DNA of 10,920 nt from Acidobacteriota bacterium (GTDB lineage: Bacteria; Acidobacteriota; Terriglobia; Terriglobales; Acidobacteriaceae). Below, piece after piece: positions 1-7,140 of the stretch. The translations under genes and the position numbers were made by a program. Numbering within the stretch: the stretch's first letter is position 1; every line of letters begins with the position of its first letter. The stretch spans positions 1-10,920 of the forward strand of contig JAKAAZ010000112.1 in NCBI GenBank assembly GCA_021802085.1, written 5' to 3'. A model generated the notes under the pieces. It saw nothing but the letters and a program-made list of their open reading frames with translations. It did no database searches and was not told the origin of the DNA.

Positions 1-206
1 CTACCTGTTGCCTATCTCGCTGCTTGAGTTCGATCTGAAGCCGTCTGCCGTTGCCCATACCTCAGCTATACGGCCAAACATGGCACACAACAAGTACCTA
101 CATTGGTTACCTTTACATGCGGCCATGGTACTAGCGGCCTGTTTGGTCGCCACTCCACGCGGCTTTCTGGATATCGCATCAACTTGAACGCAATGTTATC
201 CACGGA
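1..206. other. Non-coding flank downstream of the transporter gene
   Basis: This stretch lies past the stop codon of the minus-strand transporter gene and reaches the window edge. I see no convincing gene in it. One plus-strand frame is open from the window edge to a TGA at 185-187, but the roughly 60 residues it encodes resemble no family I recognise and lack a visible start. I found no clear hairpin followed by a T-run that would serve as a terminator for the transporter transcript. Confidence 0.4.
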
Positions 207-1514
207 TCAGGGTGCCTCCATACCAATTGCAGGCCTCTTCAGCGGCGATTCCCGCAAGAACAGGATGATCAGCCCTGCGCCCATCGATGAAACGGCCATC
301 AGCAGGAATCCCGACCTGGAACTACCGGTGGCCGCGCCGAGCAGACCGACCAGCCAGGCGCCGAAGAACGCCCCGAGCGCGCCACAACTGTTGATCAGCG
401 CCATGATCTCTCCCGCGACACTGTTCGGAAGCATTTCAGGAATCATGGCAAAAAAAGTTCCATACGGCGCATAGATTGCGCCACCGGCGAGTATCAGAAA
501 TCCATATGCTGTCCAGAAGCTATGCCCGGTGGCGAAGTAAGAGCCAAGCAGCGCGGTCGCGGCAAGCATCAGGAAAGGCCACACGAAGCGCTTGCGCTGG
601 AGTGTCCTGTCGGAGAGGTGCGAAACCAGCAGCATCAGCAGAATGGCCAGCAAGTACGGCGCGGCGCCGAGCAGGCCGGTCGTTTGGATGCTGCTGGAGG
701 ACCCTTGCCGGATGATCGTCGGCAGCCACAGCACAAATCCATAGACCGCGACGCTCCATAGAAAATATTGGACGCATAGCCACACGACGCTGCCATTCTT
801 CAGCGCAGACCTGAAGTTCGCCGCATGAGGAATGGCCTGCTGCTCCTGCTCCAGTTGATGCTTCAGAGAATCGCAAGCAGCCTGGCTCATCCACGGCGTA
901 TTCTCCGGTCCGTCGTGAACCAGCAGCAGCCAGACGAACGCCCAGAGAACGGATGGAATTCCTTCGTAGATGAACGTTTTCTGCCAGCCGACTGCCTGAA
1001 TCAGATATCCGGTCGCCGCGGACATCCATAGAACGGTTACTGGATTGCCGAGGAACAGCAGTGTGTTGGTGCGGGACCGCTCCGCGCGTCTAAACCAATT
1101 GGTCAGCAGGATCAGCAGGGCCGGAAGGATAACGCTTTCCGCAACGCCAAGCAAAAGGCGATCGACTGCCAGCAGCCAGAAATTCCAAATCACACCCGTC
1201 AACGCGGCCAGAGTGCCCCAGCTTAGCAGCGCAAAAAAAACGAGGCGCGTGGCGCTGTTCCGCCGCGCATAGGCCGCGCCCGGCACCTGAAACAAAAAAT
1301 ATCCCAGAAAAAACAGCGCCCCCAGCAGTGCGGAGCGAGAGTTGCTGATGTGCAGCGTGGTCGCCAGGCCCGCAGCCGCGCCGAAGCCATAGTTGGTCCG
1401 GTCGAGATACGCCAGACTGTACGTGACAAAGACGCAAGGTACGATATACAGCCAGCGCTTCCGCATCTCGGGCTGGATACCTTGCGTAGCGCTGACTGGC
1501 GTGTTGACCATCAT
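207..1514 (-). CDS. MFS transporter, anion:cation symporter (ACS) type, probable sugar-acid importer
   Basis: Predicted inner-membrane symporter of about 435 residues, the usual length for the family, with about twelve hydrophobic segments. TM1 ends in the ACS-like YLDRTNYGFGAA (residues 36-47), where the Arg is conserved in sugar-acid transporters such as DgoT. The loop after TM2 has GYFLFQVPGAAYARR (71-85), the ACS version of MFS motif A. A charged central loop (about 200-240) separates the two six-helix halves. It is divergent from the pentonate degradation operon, so a pentonate or related aldonate/uronate is the most likely substrate; this is inference from context. Start choice: the frame extends to a GTG at 1547, but the tandem ATG codons at 1514 and 1511 follow a purine-rich AAAGGGAAAGGG-like stretch (about 12-15 nt spacing) and begin closer to TM1, so ATG 1514 is preferred. 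Family assignment is confident; the exact substrate is not. Confidence 0.9.
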   Translation of the reverse strand: MMVNTPVSATQGIQPEMRKRWLYIVPCVFVTYSLAYLDRTNYGFGAAAGLATTLHISNSRSALLGALFFLGYFLFQVPGAAYARRNSATRLVFFALLSWGTLAALTGVIWNFWLLAVDRLLLGVAESVILPALLILLTNWFRRAERSRTNTLLFLGNPVTVLWMSAATGYLIQAVGWQKTFIYEGIPSVLWAFVWLLLVHDGPENTPWMSQAACDSLKHQLEQEQQAIPHAANFRSALKNGSVVWLCVQYFLWSVAVYGFVLWLPTIIRQGSSSSIQTTGLLGAAPYLLAILLMLLVSHLSDRTLQRKRFVWPFLMLAATALLGSYFATGHSFWTAYGFLILAGGAIYAPYGTFFAMIPEMLPNSVAGEIMALINSCGALGAFFGAWLVGLLGAATGSSRSGFLLMAVSSMGAGLIILFLRESPLKRPAIGMEAP

Positions 1515-1660
1515 CCCGCAGCGTAACCCTTTCCCTTTTTCATGCACGTCAAGTATGGAGCCTGCCCGCAGACGGCTGGCGCAAGAATCTCAGCAACTAC
1601 GACAGAGGCGCTCCCCGCGTTCGCAGCAGAAGGACCGAGCAATCCAAAGCTATCCGCAAA

Positions 1661-1666
1661 TATAAT
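1661..1666 (+). promoter_or_regulatory. Candidate -10 box (TATAAT) in the divergent spacer
   Basis: A perfect TATAAT lies 85 bp upstream of the dehydratase ATG, in the 236-bp region between the transporter and the catabolic operon. No good TTGACA-like -35 is found 16-18 bp upstream; the region there reads AGCAAT, so the promoter may need an activator. On the minus strand an overlapping TATATT (1664-1659) could serve the transporter gene, again without a clear -35. I found no convincing operator palindrome. Confidence 0.4.
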
Positions 1667-1735
1667 GGCGCTTCGTCGTTTCCGTCTTCTTCCTTCTCAC
1701 TCTCGTCACGGATCCAGAAGTTTCATTACACTTGC

Positions 1736-1744
1736 AGGGAGGAG
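1736..1744 (+). promoter_or_regulatory. Strong Shine-Dalgarno site of the dehydratase gene
   Basis: AGGGAGGAG ends 6 nt before the ATG at 1751. It is close to the ideal anti-16S complement and fixes the start of the dehydratase. It is the strongest ribosome binding site in the left half, as expected for the first gene of the operon. Confidence 0.8.
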
Positions 1745-1750
1745 CAGTGC

Positions 1751-3733
1751 ATGGCGGTCCGCGAAATATCTCTCCCATCCGTGCTGGAGACGGCAGATTT
1801 GGCGCTCAATGCAGTCGCCACGCACGCCAAAGGTCCTTCGGGTGTCCTGCCACTGACGCCGGAGATGTTGCTGACCCAGCCCTCGGGAAATCTATTCGGC
1901 TTGAGTCTGAATGTGGGCATGGGATGGGACCCGCTGCGTCTGCTAGGGCCGGAAGTATTGATCCTGAGCACACATGGTGGCTTGCGCGCCGAAGATGGCA
2001 CCCCGATTGCGCTGGGCCTGCACACTGGCCATTGGGAGGTCGGAGCGCTGGTTGCTGAAGCGGCACGCGAATTGAAACGGTTGGACGCCATTCCGTTTGC
2101 CGGCGCGTGCACCGATCCTTGCGACGGACGCACCCAGGGAACCAGCGGTATGCTCGACTCCCTGCCATTTCGCAACGATGCGGCGATTGTGCTGCGCAGG
2201 CTGATGCGCTCCTTGCCAACCCGCGCCGGTGTCATTGGAGTCGCCACCTGCGACAAGGGATTGCCTGCCATGATGATGGCTCTTGCCTCCGCGGGAAAAA
2301 TTCCCACCGTGCTGGTTCCGGGCGGCGTGAGCCTGTTGCCGGAATCGGGAGAAGACGCAGGCAAGGTGCAGACCATCGGCGCGCGGTTCGCGCAGAATCA
2401 AATCAGTTTGGAAGAGGCTGCGGATGTGGGATGCCACGCCTGCGCCAGCCCTGGCGGCGGATGCCAATTTCTCGGAACCGCCGCCACCTCGCAGGTGATT
2501 GCCGAGGCGCTTGGTCTGGCGTTGCCGCACACGGCGCTGGCCCCTTCCGGACAGCCAGTCTGGCTGGACGCTGCGCGGCGTTCCGCGCTGGCCATGATGC
2601 GGATGCACCAACTGCACATCGGAACACTCGACATATTGACGCAGGCCGCCGTGCAGAATGCGATGGTGCTCCATGCGGCCTTCGGCGGTTCCACCAATCT
2701 GCTGCTGCATCTGCCTGCAATTGCGCATGCGGCCAAATTGAATCGACCCGTCGCCGCGGACTGGGCGCATGTCAACCGGCAGGTGCCTCGGCTGGTGGAT
2801 GCGTTGCCCAACGGCCCCGGCAATTATGCGACGGTGCAGGTCTTTCTCGCCGGAGGCGTGCCGGAAGTCATGCTGCATCTGCGACGCGTGGGCCTGCTCG
2901 ATACAAGCGTCCGTACAGTCTCTGGCGACACGCTGGATGCGTGCCTCGACTGGTGGCAGCAGAGTCCACGTCGCCACCAACTGAGAAGACTTCTGCGCGA
3001 AAAAGACGGTATCGATCCCGACGATGTCATCCTAAGTCCCGACCGCGCCAAAGCGTGCGGACTGACACCGACGGTATGTTTTCCCATGGGAAATCTCGCT
3101 CCCGAAGGCTCTGTAGTGAAAAGCACGGCCATCGATCCGGCGTTGGTGGACCTCAGCGGCGTCTATCGGCACCAGGGCCCGGCAAAAGTTTTCATCTCCG
3201 AAGCGTCGGCCATTGCAGCTATCAAGCAACATCAGGTGGTGGAGGGGGATGTGCTGGTCCTGATTTGCAGCGGACCGGCGGGAGCCGGAATGCAGGAGGT
3301 ATATCAGGTCACCGCCGCGTTGAAATTTCTTCCCTGGGGCAAGCATGTTGCTGTCCTCACAGACGCGCGCTTCAGCGGCGTTTCCACGGGAGCCTGCATC
3401 GGACACATTTCGCCGGAGGCGCTGGCTGGCGGCGCGATTGGAAAAATTCAAGACGGCGATCAGATTGAGATTGTCATCGACCGCGCGAATCTGGTGGGCA
3501 GCGTGAATCTGATTGGCAATGCGCGGGAAATCTTCGGTGCGGAAGAAGGTAGCCGTCGGCTGCACGAGCGTCCCTCTCGCGCCGATCTCAAGCCGCATCC
3601 CGATCTACCCGACGATACGCGCCTGTGGGCCGCGCTGGTGCAGGCCAGTGGCGGCGTTTGGGGCGGCTGTGTGTATGACGTGGATACTATTCTCGCTATT
3701 TTGGAACAAGGACGAAAGGCGGAAGACAATTGA
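1751..3733 (+). CDS. yjhG: YjhG/YagF-family D-xylonate dehydratase (IlvD/Edd superfamily)
   Basis: 660 residues, matching the roughly 655 of E. coli YjhG and YagF, and collinear with YjhG from end to end as I remember that sequence. The reaction is D-xylonate to 2-keto-3-deoxy-D-xylonate plus water, in the cytoplasm. IlvD/Edd enzymes hold a [2Fe-2S] cluster with three cysteines; the matching ones here are C124 in DPCDGR, C167 in TCDKG and C238 in GGGCQF. K169 of the CDK motif corresponds to the carbamylated lysine that helps bind Mg2+ in structurally known pentonate dehydratases. ARFSGVSTG (539-547) carries the conserved serine region of the active site. The C-terminal LPDDTRLW (619-626) is also YjhG-like. 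It is the first gene of a three-gene operon and overlaps the next gene by 4 nt. L-arabinonate or another sugar acid could be an additional or alternative substrate. Confidence 0.93.
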   Translation: MAVREISLPSVLETADLALNAVATHAKGPSGVLPLTPEMLLTQPSGNLFGLSLNVGMGWDPLRLLGPEVLILSTHGGLRAEDGTPIALGLHTGHWEVGALVAEAARELKRLDAIPFAGACTDPCDGRTQGTSGMLDSLPFRNDAAIVLRRLMRSLPTRAGVIGVATCDKGLPAMMMALASAGKIPTVLVPGGVSLLPESGEDAGKVQTIGARFAQNQISLEEAADVGCHACASPGGGCQFLGTAATSQVIAEALGLALPHTALAPSGQPVWLDAARRSALAMMRMHQLHIGTLDILTQAAVQNAMVLHAAFGGSTNLLLHLPAIAHAAKLNRPVAADWAHVNRQVPRLVDALPNGPGNYATVQVFLAGGVPEVMLHLRRVGLLDTSVRTVSGDTLDACLDWWQQSPRRHQLRRLLREKDGIDPDDVILSPDRAKACGLTPTVCFPMGNLAPEGSVVKSTAIDPALVDLSGVYRHQGPAKVFISEASAIAAIKQHQVVEGDVLVLICSGPAGAGMQEVYQVTAALKFLPWGKHVAVLTDARFSGVSTGACIGHISPEALAGGAIGKIQDGDQIEIVIDRANLVGSVNLIGNAREIFGAEEGSRRLHERPSRADLKPHPDLPDDTRLWAALVQASGGVWGGCVYDVDTILAILEQGRKAEDN

Positions 3734-4557
3734 TTCTTTACCGGACCATGCAGGGTCACTACCTCGAACATGTGGGCCAGTATTACCGGCTCGAAGATAC
3801 CTCCTGGGACGCATTGCTCACGCGACAGGAGTTGTACGAATATCTGTCGGAGAGTATCAGGAAGAACTCGCCCATTGGAGATTCGCTGCCATGTGCGCCA
3901 GAAGCTCCCATTGAGAACCAGGAGGTATGGGCCGCCGGCGTCACCTACTATCGCAGTCGCAGTGCGCGGATAGAAGAATCGAAAGACGCGGGTGGAGGCG
4001 ACTTCTACGACCGCGTGTATCTCGCCGATCGTCCTGAACTGTTTTTCAAGGCAACGCCGCACCGGGTCGCGGGCCCAAACGGCAAGGTGAGGATTCGCAA
4101 GGATGCGACTTGGACCGTGCCCGAACCCGAGTTGACACTCTGCATCAACTCACAAGCGAAAATCGTCGGCTATACGATCGGCAATGACATGAGTTCGCGG
4201 GACATCGAAGGCGCGAACCCTTTATATCTGCCGCAGGCCAAGGTCTATGACCAAAGCTGCGCTCTCGGCCCCGGTATTTTGATTGCTCAAGAGCCATTGC
4301 CACTGACAACGCGAATCAGTATTGAAATCCTGCGCGGTACGAACATGGAATTTTCCGCGTCGGTTTCGCTGGCAGATATGAAGCGCGAACCCGCTACGCT
4401 GGTCGAGTATCTGTTTCGCGACAATAGCTTCCCGAGCGGCTGCTTTCTGCTGACTGGAACAGGCATTGTTCCGCCAGATTCTTTTACACTCCACAGCAAC
4501 GACGAAATCAGGATCACGATTGCCTCCATCGGGACGCTCATCAACGAGGTCGCCTGA
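3730..4557 (+). CDS. FAH-family 2-keto-3-deoxy-pentonate dehydratase (predicted)
   Basis: 275-residue protein of the fumarylacetoacetate hydrolase fold. The C-terminal catalytic domain has the metal-binding acidic residues E132 and E134 (VPEPEL) and D153 in GNDMSSRDIE, the counterpart of the family's NDVSARD motif. KVYDQSCALGP (171-181) and LTGTGIVPP (241-249) are also FAH-like. FAH-fold dehydratases (archaeal KdaD, Caulobacter XylX) turn 2-keto-3-deoxy-pentonate into alpha-ketoglutarate semialdehyde, exactly the step missing between its two neighbours, so that role is inferred from context. The start is a TTG overlapping the previous stop (TTGA, 4 nt), preceded by the purine-rich AAAGGCGGAAG, which suggests translational coupling. 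The first ATG in frame is at 3748; starting there would remove six residues of the ILYRT strand. A plain acylpyruvate hydrolase is the main alternative. Confidence 0.85.
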   Translation: MILYRTMQGHYLEHVGQYYRLEDTSWDALLTRQELYEYLSESIRKNSPIGDSLPCAPEAPIENQEVWAAGVTYYRSRSARIEESKDAGGGDFYDRVYLADRPELFFKATPHRVAGPNGKVRIRKDATWTVPEPELTLCINSQAKIVGYTIGNDMSSRDIEGANPLYLPQAKVYDQSCALGPGILIAQEPLPLTTRISIEILRGTNMEFSASVSLADMKREPATLVEYLFRDNSFPSGCFLLTGTGIVPPDSFTLHSNDEIRITIASIGTLINEVA

Positions 4558-4558
4558 C

Positions 4559-6175
4559 ATGACACTCACCGGCCGATCCATCATAGGAGACCTGCCCGCG
4601 AAGGATGCCAAGCAGAGTGGAACGCATCGCGATGCTCCCTTCTCGGCCATCAATCCGGCGACCGGACAGGTCCTCGATCCCGAATACCTGTCGGCCTCTG
4701 CGGAAGATGTCGAGCGCGCCACGTCCGCAGCGGAGCAAGCATTTCCCGTGTATAGCCAATGCTCCGGCACGGAAAAAGCATTTTTTCTTCGAGCGATTGC
4801 GCAGGGGCTAGAGGCCATCCGAGATTCCCTGGTTGAGCGCGCAAACCTGGAAACTGCGCTGCCTGTTCCGCGACTTCAAGGAGAAGTGACGCGCACCGCC
4901 AACCAACTTCGCCTGTTCGCCGAAGTTGTGGAGGAGGGCTCGTGGGTCATGGCGCGCATCGATCGCGCACTTCCCTCCCGTACGCCTGCTCCCCGGCCAG
5001 ATTTGCGATCCATGCTGCGACCGCTCGGCCCCGTCGTGGTGTTCGGAGCCAGCAATTTCCCGCTCGCCTTTTCTGTTGCGGGCGGCGATACAGCTTCCGC
5101 CCTGGCGGCAGGCAATCCTGTCATCGTGAAGGCGCACCCCGCCCATCCTGGGACTAGCGAACTCGCCGGCCAGGTGATCGCATCCTGCGTTCGTGCAGCG
5201 GGCCTGCCGTCCGGCGTTTTTTCGCTGCTCTTTGACAACGGGACCACCATAGGAACCGCGCTTGTGAACCATCCGCGTGTCAAGGCTGTAGGTTTTACCG
5301 GCTCGCTCGCCGGAGGCCGTGCGCTGATGGATATCGCCGCAACGCGCCCTGACCCCATTCCCTGTTACGCGGAAATGAGCAGCACCAATCCGGTCTTTAT
5401 ACTGTCCGGGGCATTGCGCGAACGCAGAGGGCAGATCGCGACAGATTTATATGCTTCCATCACCCTGGGCGCGGGACAGTTCTGCACGAAGCCTGGTCTG
5501 GTATTTCTCCCGCACGATGAAGCCGATGGAATGCTCGATCAACTCCAGCATTTCGCGGAGCAATCTTCTCCGTTTACCATGTTGACCCAAGGCATCGCCG
5601 CGCAATTCTCAAGGACAGTTGCAGAACGAAAAAATTCTGGCCGCGCGCAATATCGCTCGACGTCAGACAATGCAAATATTGGCAGCCCATTCACAACTCA
5701 CGCCACATTGCTAACTACGGACGCAGCATCGCTTGAAAACAATCCCAGATTGAACGAAGAAGTCTTCGGCCCATCTGCGCTCCTCGTTTCCTGCAAAGAT
5801 CGTGAACAGACTTTGCGCGCCGCGGAATCACTGCAAGGCCACTTGACCGCCACAATACTCGGCACCGCGAAAGACTTCGATCGGAACCGCGATCTGGTTG
5901 CAATCCTGGAACGGAAAGTCGGCAGGTTAATCTTCAACGGCTATCCCACGGGAGTGGAGGTATCCCATGCCATGGTGCATGGAGGCCCCTACCCCGCCAC
6001 TTCCGATGGCCGTTCCACCTCGGTCGGTAGCCAGGCTATTTTTCGCTTCGCCCGACCTGTCTGCTACCAGAACTTCCCCGAGCACGCATTGCCGCAAGAG
6101 CTTCGCAACAGCAACCCTCGCGGCATCTTTCGCATGGTCGATGGCAACATGACTCGCGAAAGCCTCCCCGAATAG
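4559..6175 (+). CDS. Alpha-ketoglutarate semialdehyde dehydrogenase (aldehyde dehydrogenase family)
   Basis: 538-residue aldehyde dehydrogenase oxidising 2,5-dioxopentanoate to alpha-ketoglutarate with NAD(P)+, the last step feeding carbon into the TCA cycle. Key residues are visible: N166 in ASNFP, K191 in VKAHPAHPGTSE, the nucleotide-binding GFTGS (245-249), the general base E272 in AEMSSTNP, the catalytic C309 in GAGQFCTKPG, and EVFGP (401-405). The KAHPAHPG segment and the overall length resemble the KGSADH branch (about 525 residues) rather than generic aldehyde dehydrogenases. The ATG at 4559 lies 1 nt after the upstream stop and has GAGGT (4546-4550) 8 nt before it, inside the preceding gene. 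The frame stays open upstream to 4466, but that part overlaps the FAH gene and is not used. A related semialdehyde dehydrogenase specificity cannot be excluded, though the neighbours fit well. Confidence 0.92.
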   Translation: MTLTGRSIIGDLPAKDAKQSGTHRDAPFSAINPATGQVLDPEYLSASAEDVERATSAAEQAFPVYSQCSGTEKAFFLRAIAQGLEAIRDSLVERANLETALPVPRLQGEVTRTANQLRLFAEVVEEGSWVMARIDRALPSRTPAPRPDLRSMLRPLGPVVVFGASNFPLAFSVAGGDTASALAAGNPVIVKAHPAHPGTSELAGQVIASCVRAAGLPSGVFSLLFDNGTTIGTALVNHPRVKAVGFTGSLAGGRALMDIAATRPDPIPCYAEMSSTNPVFILSGALRERRGQIATDLYASITLGAGQFCTKPGLVFLPHDEADGMLDQLQHFAEQSSPFTMLTQGIAAQFSRTVAERKNSGRAQYRSTSDNANIGSPFTTHATLLTTDAASLENNPRLNEEVFGPSALLVSCKDREQTLRAAESLQGHLTATILGTAKDFDRNRDLVAILERKVGRLIFNGYPTGVEVSHAMVHGGPYPATSDGRSTSVGSQAIFRFARPVCYQNFPEHALPQELRNSNPRGIFRMVDGNMTRESLPE

Positions 6176-6192
6176 TTCGCATTCTCGCGACT

Positions 6193-7140
6193 TCAAAGCA
6201 ATCTGTAGACCTTCGATATCGCGTCGACCACCGTGGCGGTTGTGAACAGATGGTTTTGGTCGCCGAATAATGGGTCAGGATCTCCTGGTTTCCAGGGTGC
6301 CAAACAATCACGCCTGGTCACTCGCAACATCGGCCCACTTCTCCAACTCCCATCGGACTCCTGGCCTTCCAGAAGTTCATCTATCCGCGGCCAGATGGCC
6401 TGGTCGGGCACAGTGTCCGGCAACAACAGAAAGCCCGATATGAGGAGAGCACACTCGAATGGATGTTGTGGACGGGTCTGCAGCAAAGTTGTCCGAGTAG
6501 CACGCAGGTCGATGTCTAGGTCCGCGGCTTTGAGCAACGACAAAGCCCCTTCGGTGCTATAGAGAAAAGAAGTCCACCAGAACGATTGCCATATCCCGCC
6601 AGAGGTTTTGTGTTTGCGAATATACTCGATACCGCGATCGACGGCCTTTTTTTCGGCGCCATGCTGCGTCATCATGGCGAGGACCGCCGACGGAGTCACA
6701 TCCGTATGCGAAGAGCCCCACGACCCCAGACCTGGCTGACCGCGAAAAGTAGCAAAGCCGCCGTCAGCACATTGAAAACTCTGAAGACATGCATAACTGG
6801 CCTCGCGGATATTCTTTCCCTCGAACGTCAGGAACAGAATTGCGAGCGCGGTCGAGTCCGCGTCTGAGCCGACTTCTTCGGTGTATCCCCATCCGCCGTC
6901 GAGAAAGATTCTCTCGTTAAGCCAATCCGAAGCAAGCCGCGTCGAAATCGACGCGCGCTTTTTGACTTTGGAGGGAAGACTCGTCAACCGGCTACCGACA
7001 AACGCCGTCGTCCAAACAGAGGACTGTCCGGGAGGCAGATTCCAATCGATCCAACTGCCATCGAACTGTTGTCGACTCATAAGGTAATCGAGTGAAGAGC
7101 CAAGCGCGTGTTCCAGGCTTTTCTTGCGATCACTACGCAT
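6193..7140 (-). CDS. Single-domain squalene-cyclase/prenyltransferase-repeat protein with DxDST motif
   Basis: 315 residues, last gene of the five-gene minus-strand operon. Several QW-like repeats, the hallmark of alpha/alpha-barrel terpene cyclases and prenyltransferase beta subunits, are visible: RQQFDGSW (23-30), FLDGGWGYT (79-87), CADGGFATF (124-132) and ESDGSW (261-266). SDADSTALA (92-100) sits where class II terpene cyclases carry DxDD(T/S): D93 and D95 are kept, the second D of the DD pair is S96. D95 aligns with the catalytic acid of squalene-hopene cyclase. It is half the length of such cyclases (about 630), so it should be one barrel only. No signal peptide or membrane segment. Its ATG lies 8 nt inside the preceding gene with no good Shine-Dalgarno site, which implies translational coupling. 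It may be a small class II cyclase or an isoprenoid-binding partner of the upstream prenyltransferase. Fold is fairly sure, activity is not. Confidence 0.75.
   Translation of the reverse strand: MRSDRKKSLEHALGSSLDYLMSRQQFDGSWIDWNLPPGQSSVWTTAFVGSRLTSLPSKVKKRASISTRLASDWLNERIFLDGGWGYTEEVGSDADSTALAILFLTFEGKNIREASYACLQSFQCADGGFATFRGQPGLGSWGSSHTDVTPSAVLAMMTQHGAEKKAVDRGIEYIRKHKTSGGIWQSFWWTSFLYSTEGALSLLKAADLDIDLRATRTTLLQTRPQHPFECALLISGFLLLPDTVPDQAIWPRIDELLEGQESDGSWRSGPMLRVTRRDCLAPWKPGDPDPLFGDQNHLFTTATVVDAISKVYRLL

Noticed and set aside
2..187. Plus-strand frame open from the left edge to TGA 185-187
   Set aside because: About 60 residues without a recognisable motif or start; it could be a gene tail but cannot be supported.
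1541..1560. CATACTTGACGTGCATG-like partial palindrome near the transporter start
   Set aside because: Only a few outer bases are symmetrical; too weak to call an operator.
1943..2980. Long minus-strand open frame (345 aa) inside the xylonate dehydratase gene
   Set aside because: Antisense shadow of a strongly conserved gene in GC-rich DNA; its translation is His/Arg/Gln-rich and matches no family.
2107..3468. Long plus-strand open frame (453 aa) inside the xylonate dehydratase gene
   Set aside because: Out-of-frame shadow; Arg/Ser/Gly-rich translation without domains, while the dehydratase frame carries all family motifs.
6155..6190. Rho-independent terminator between the convergent operons
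   Set aside because: Five-base-pair stem with a 15-nt loop and no T-tract.
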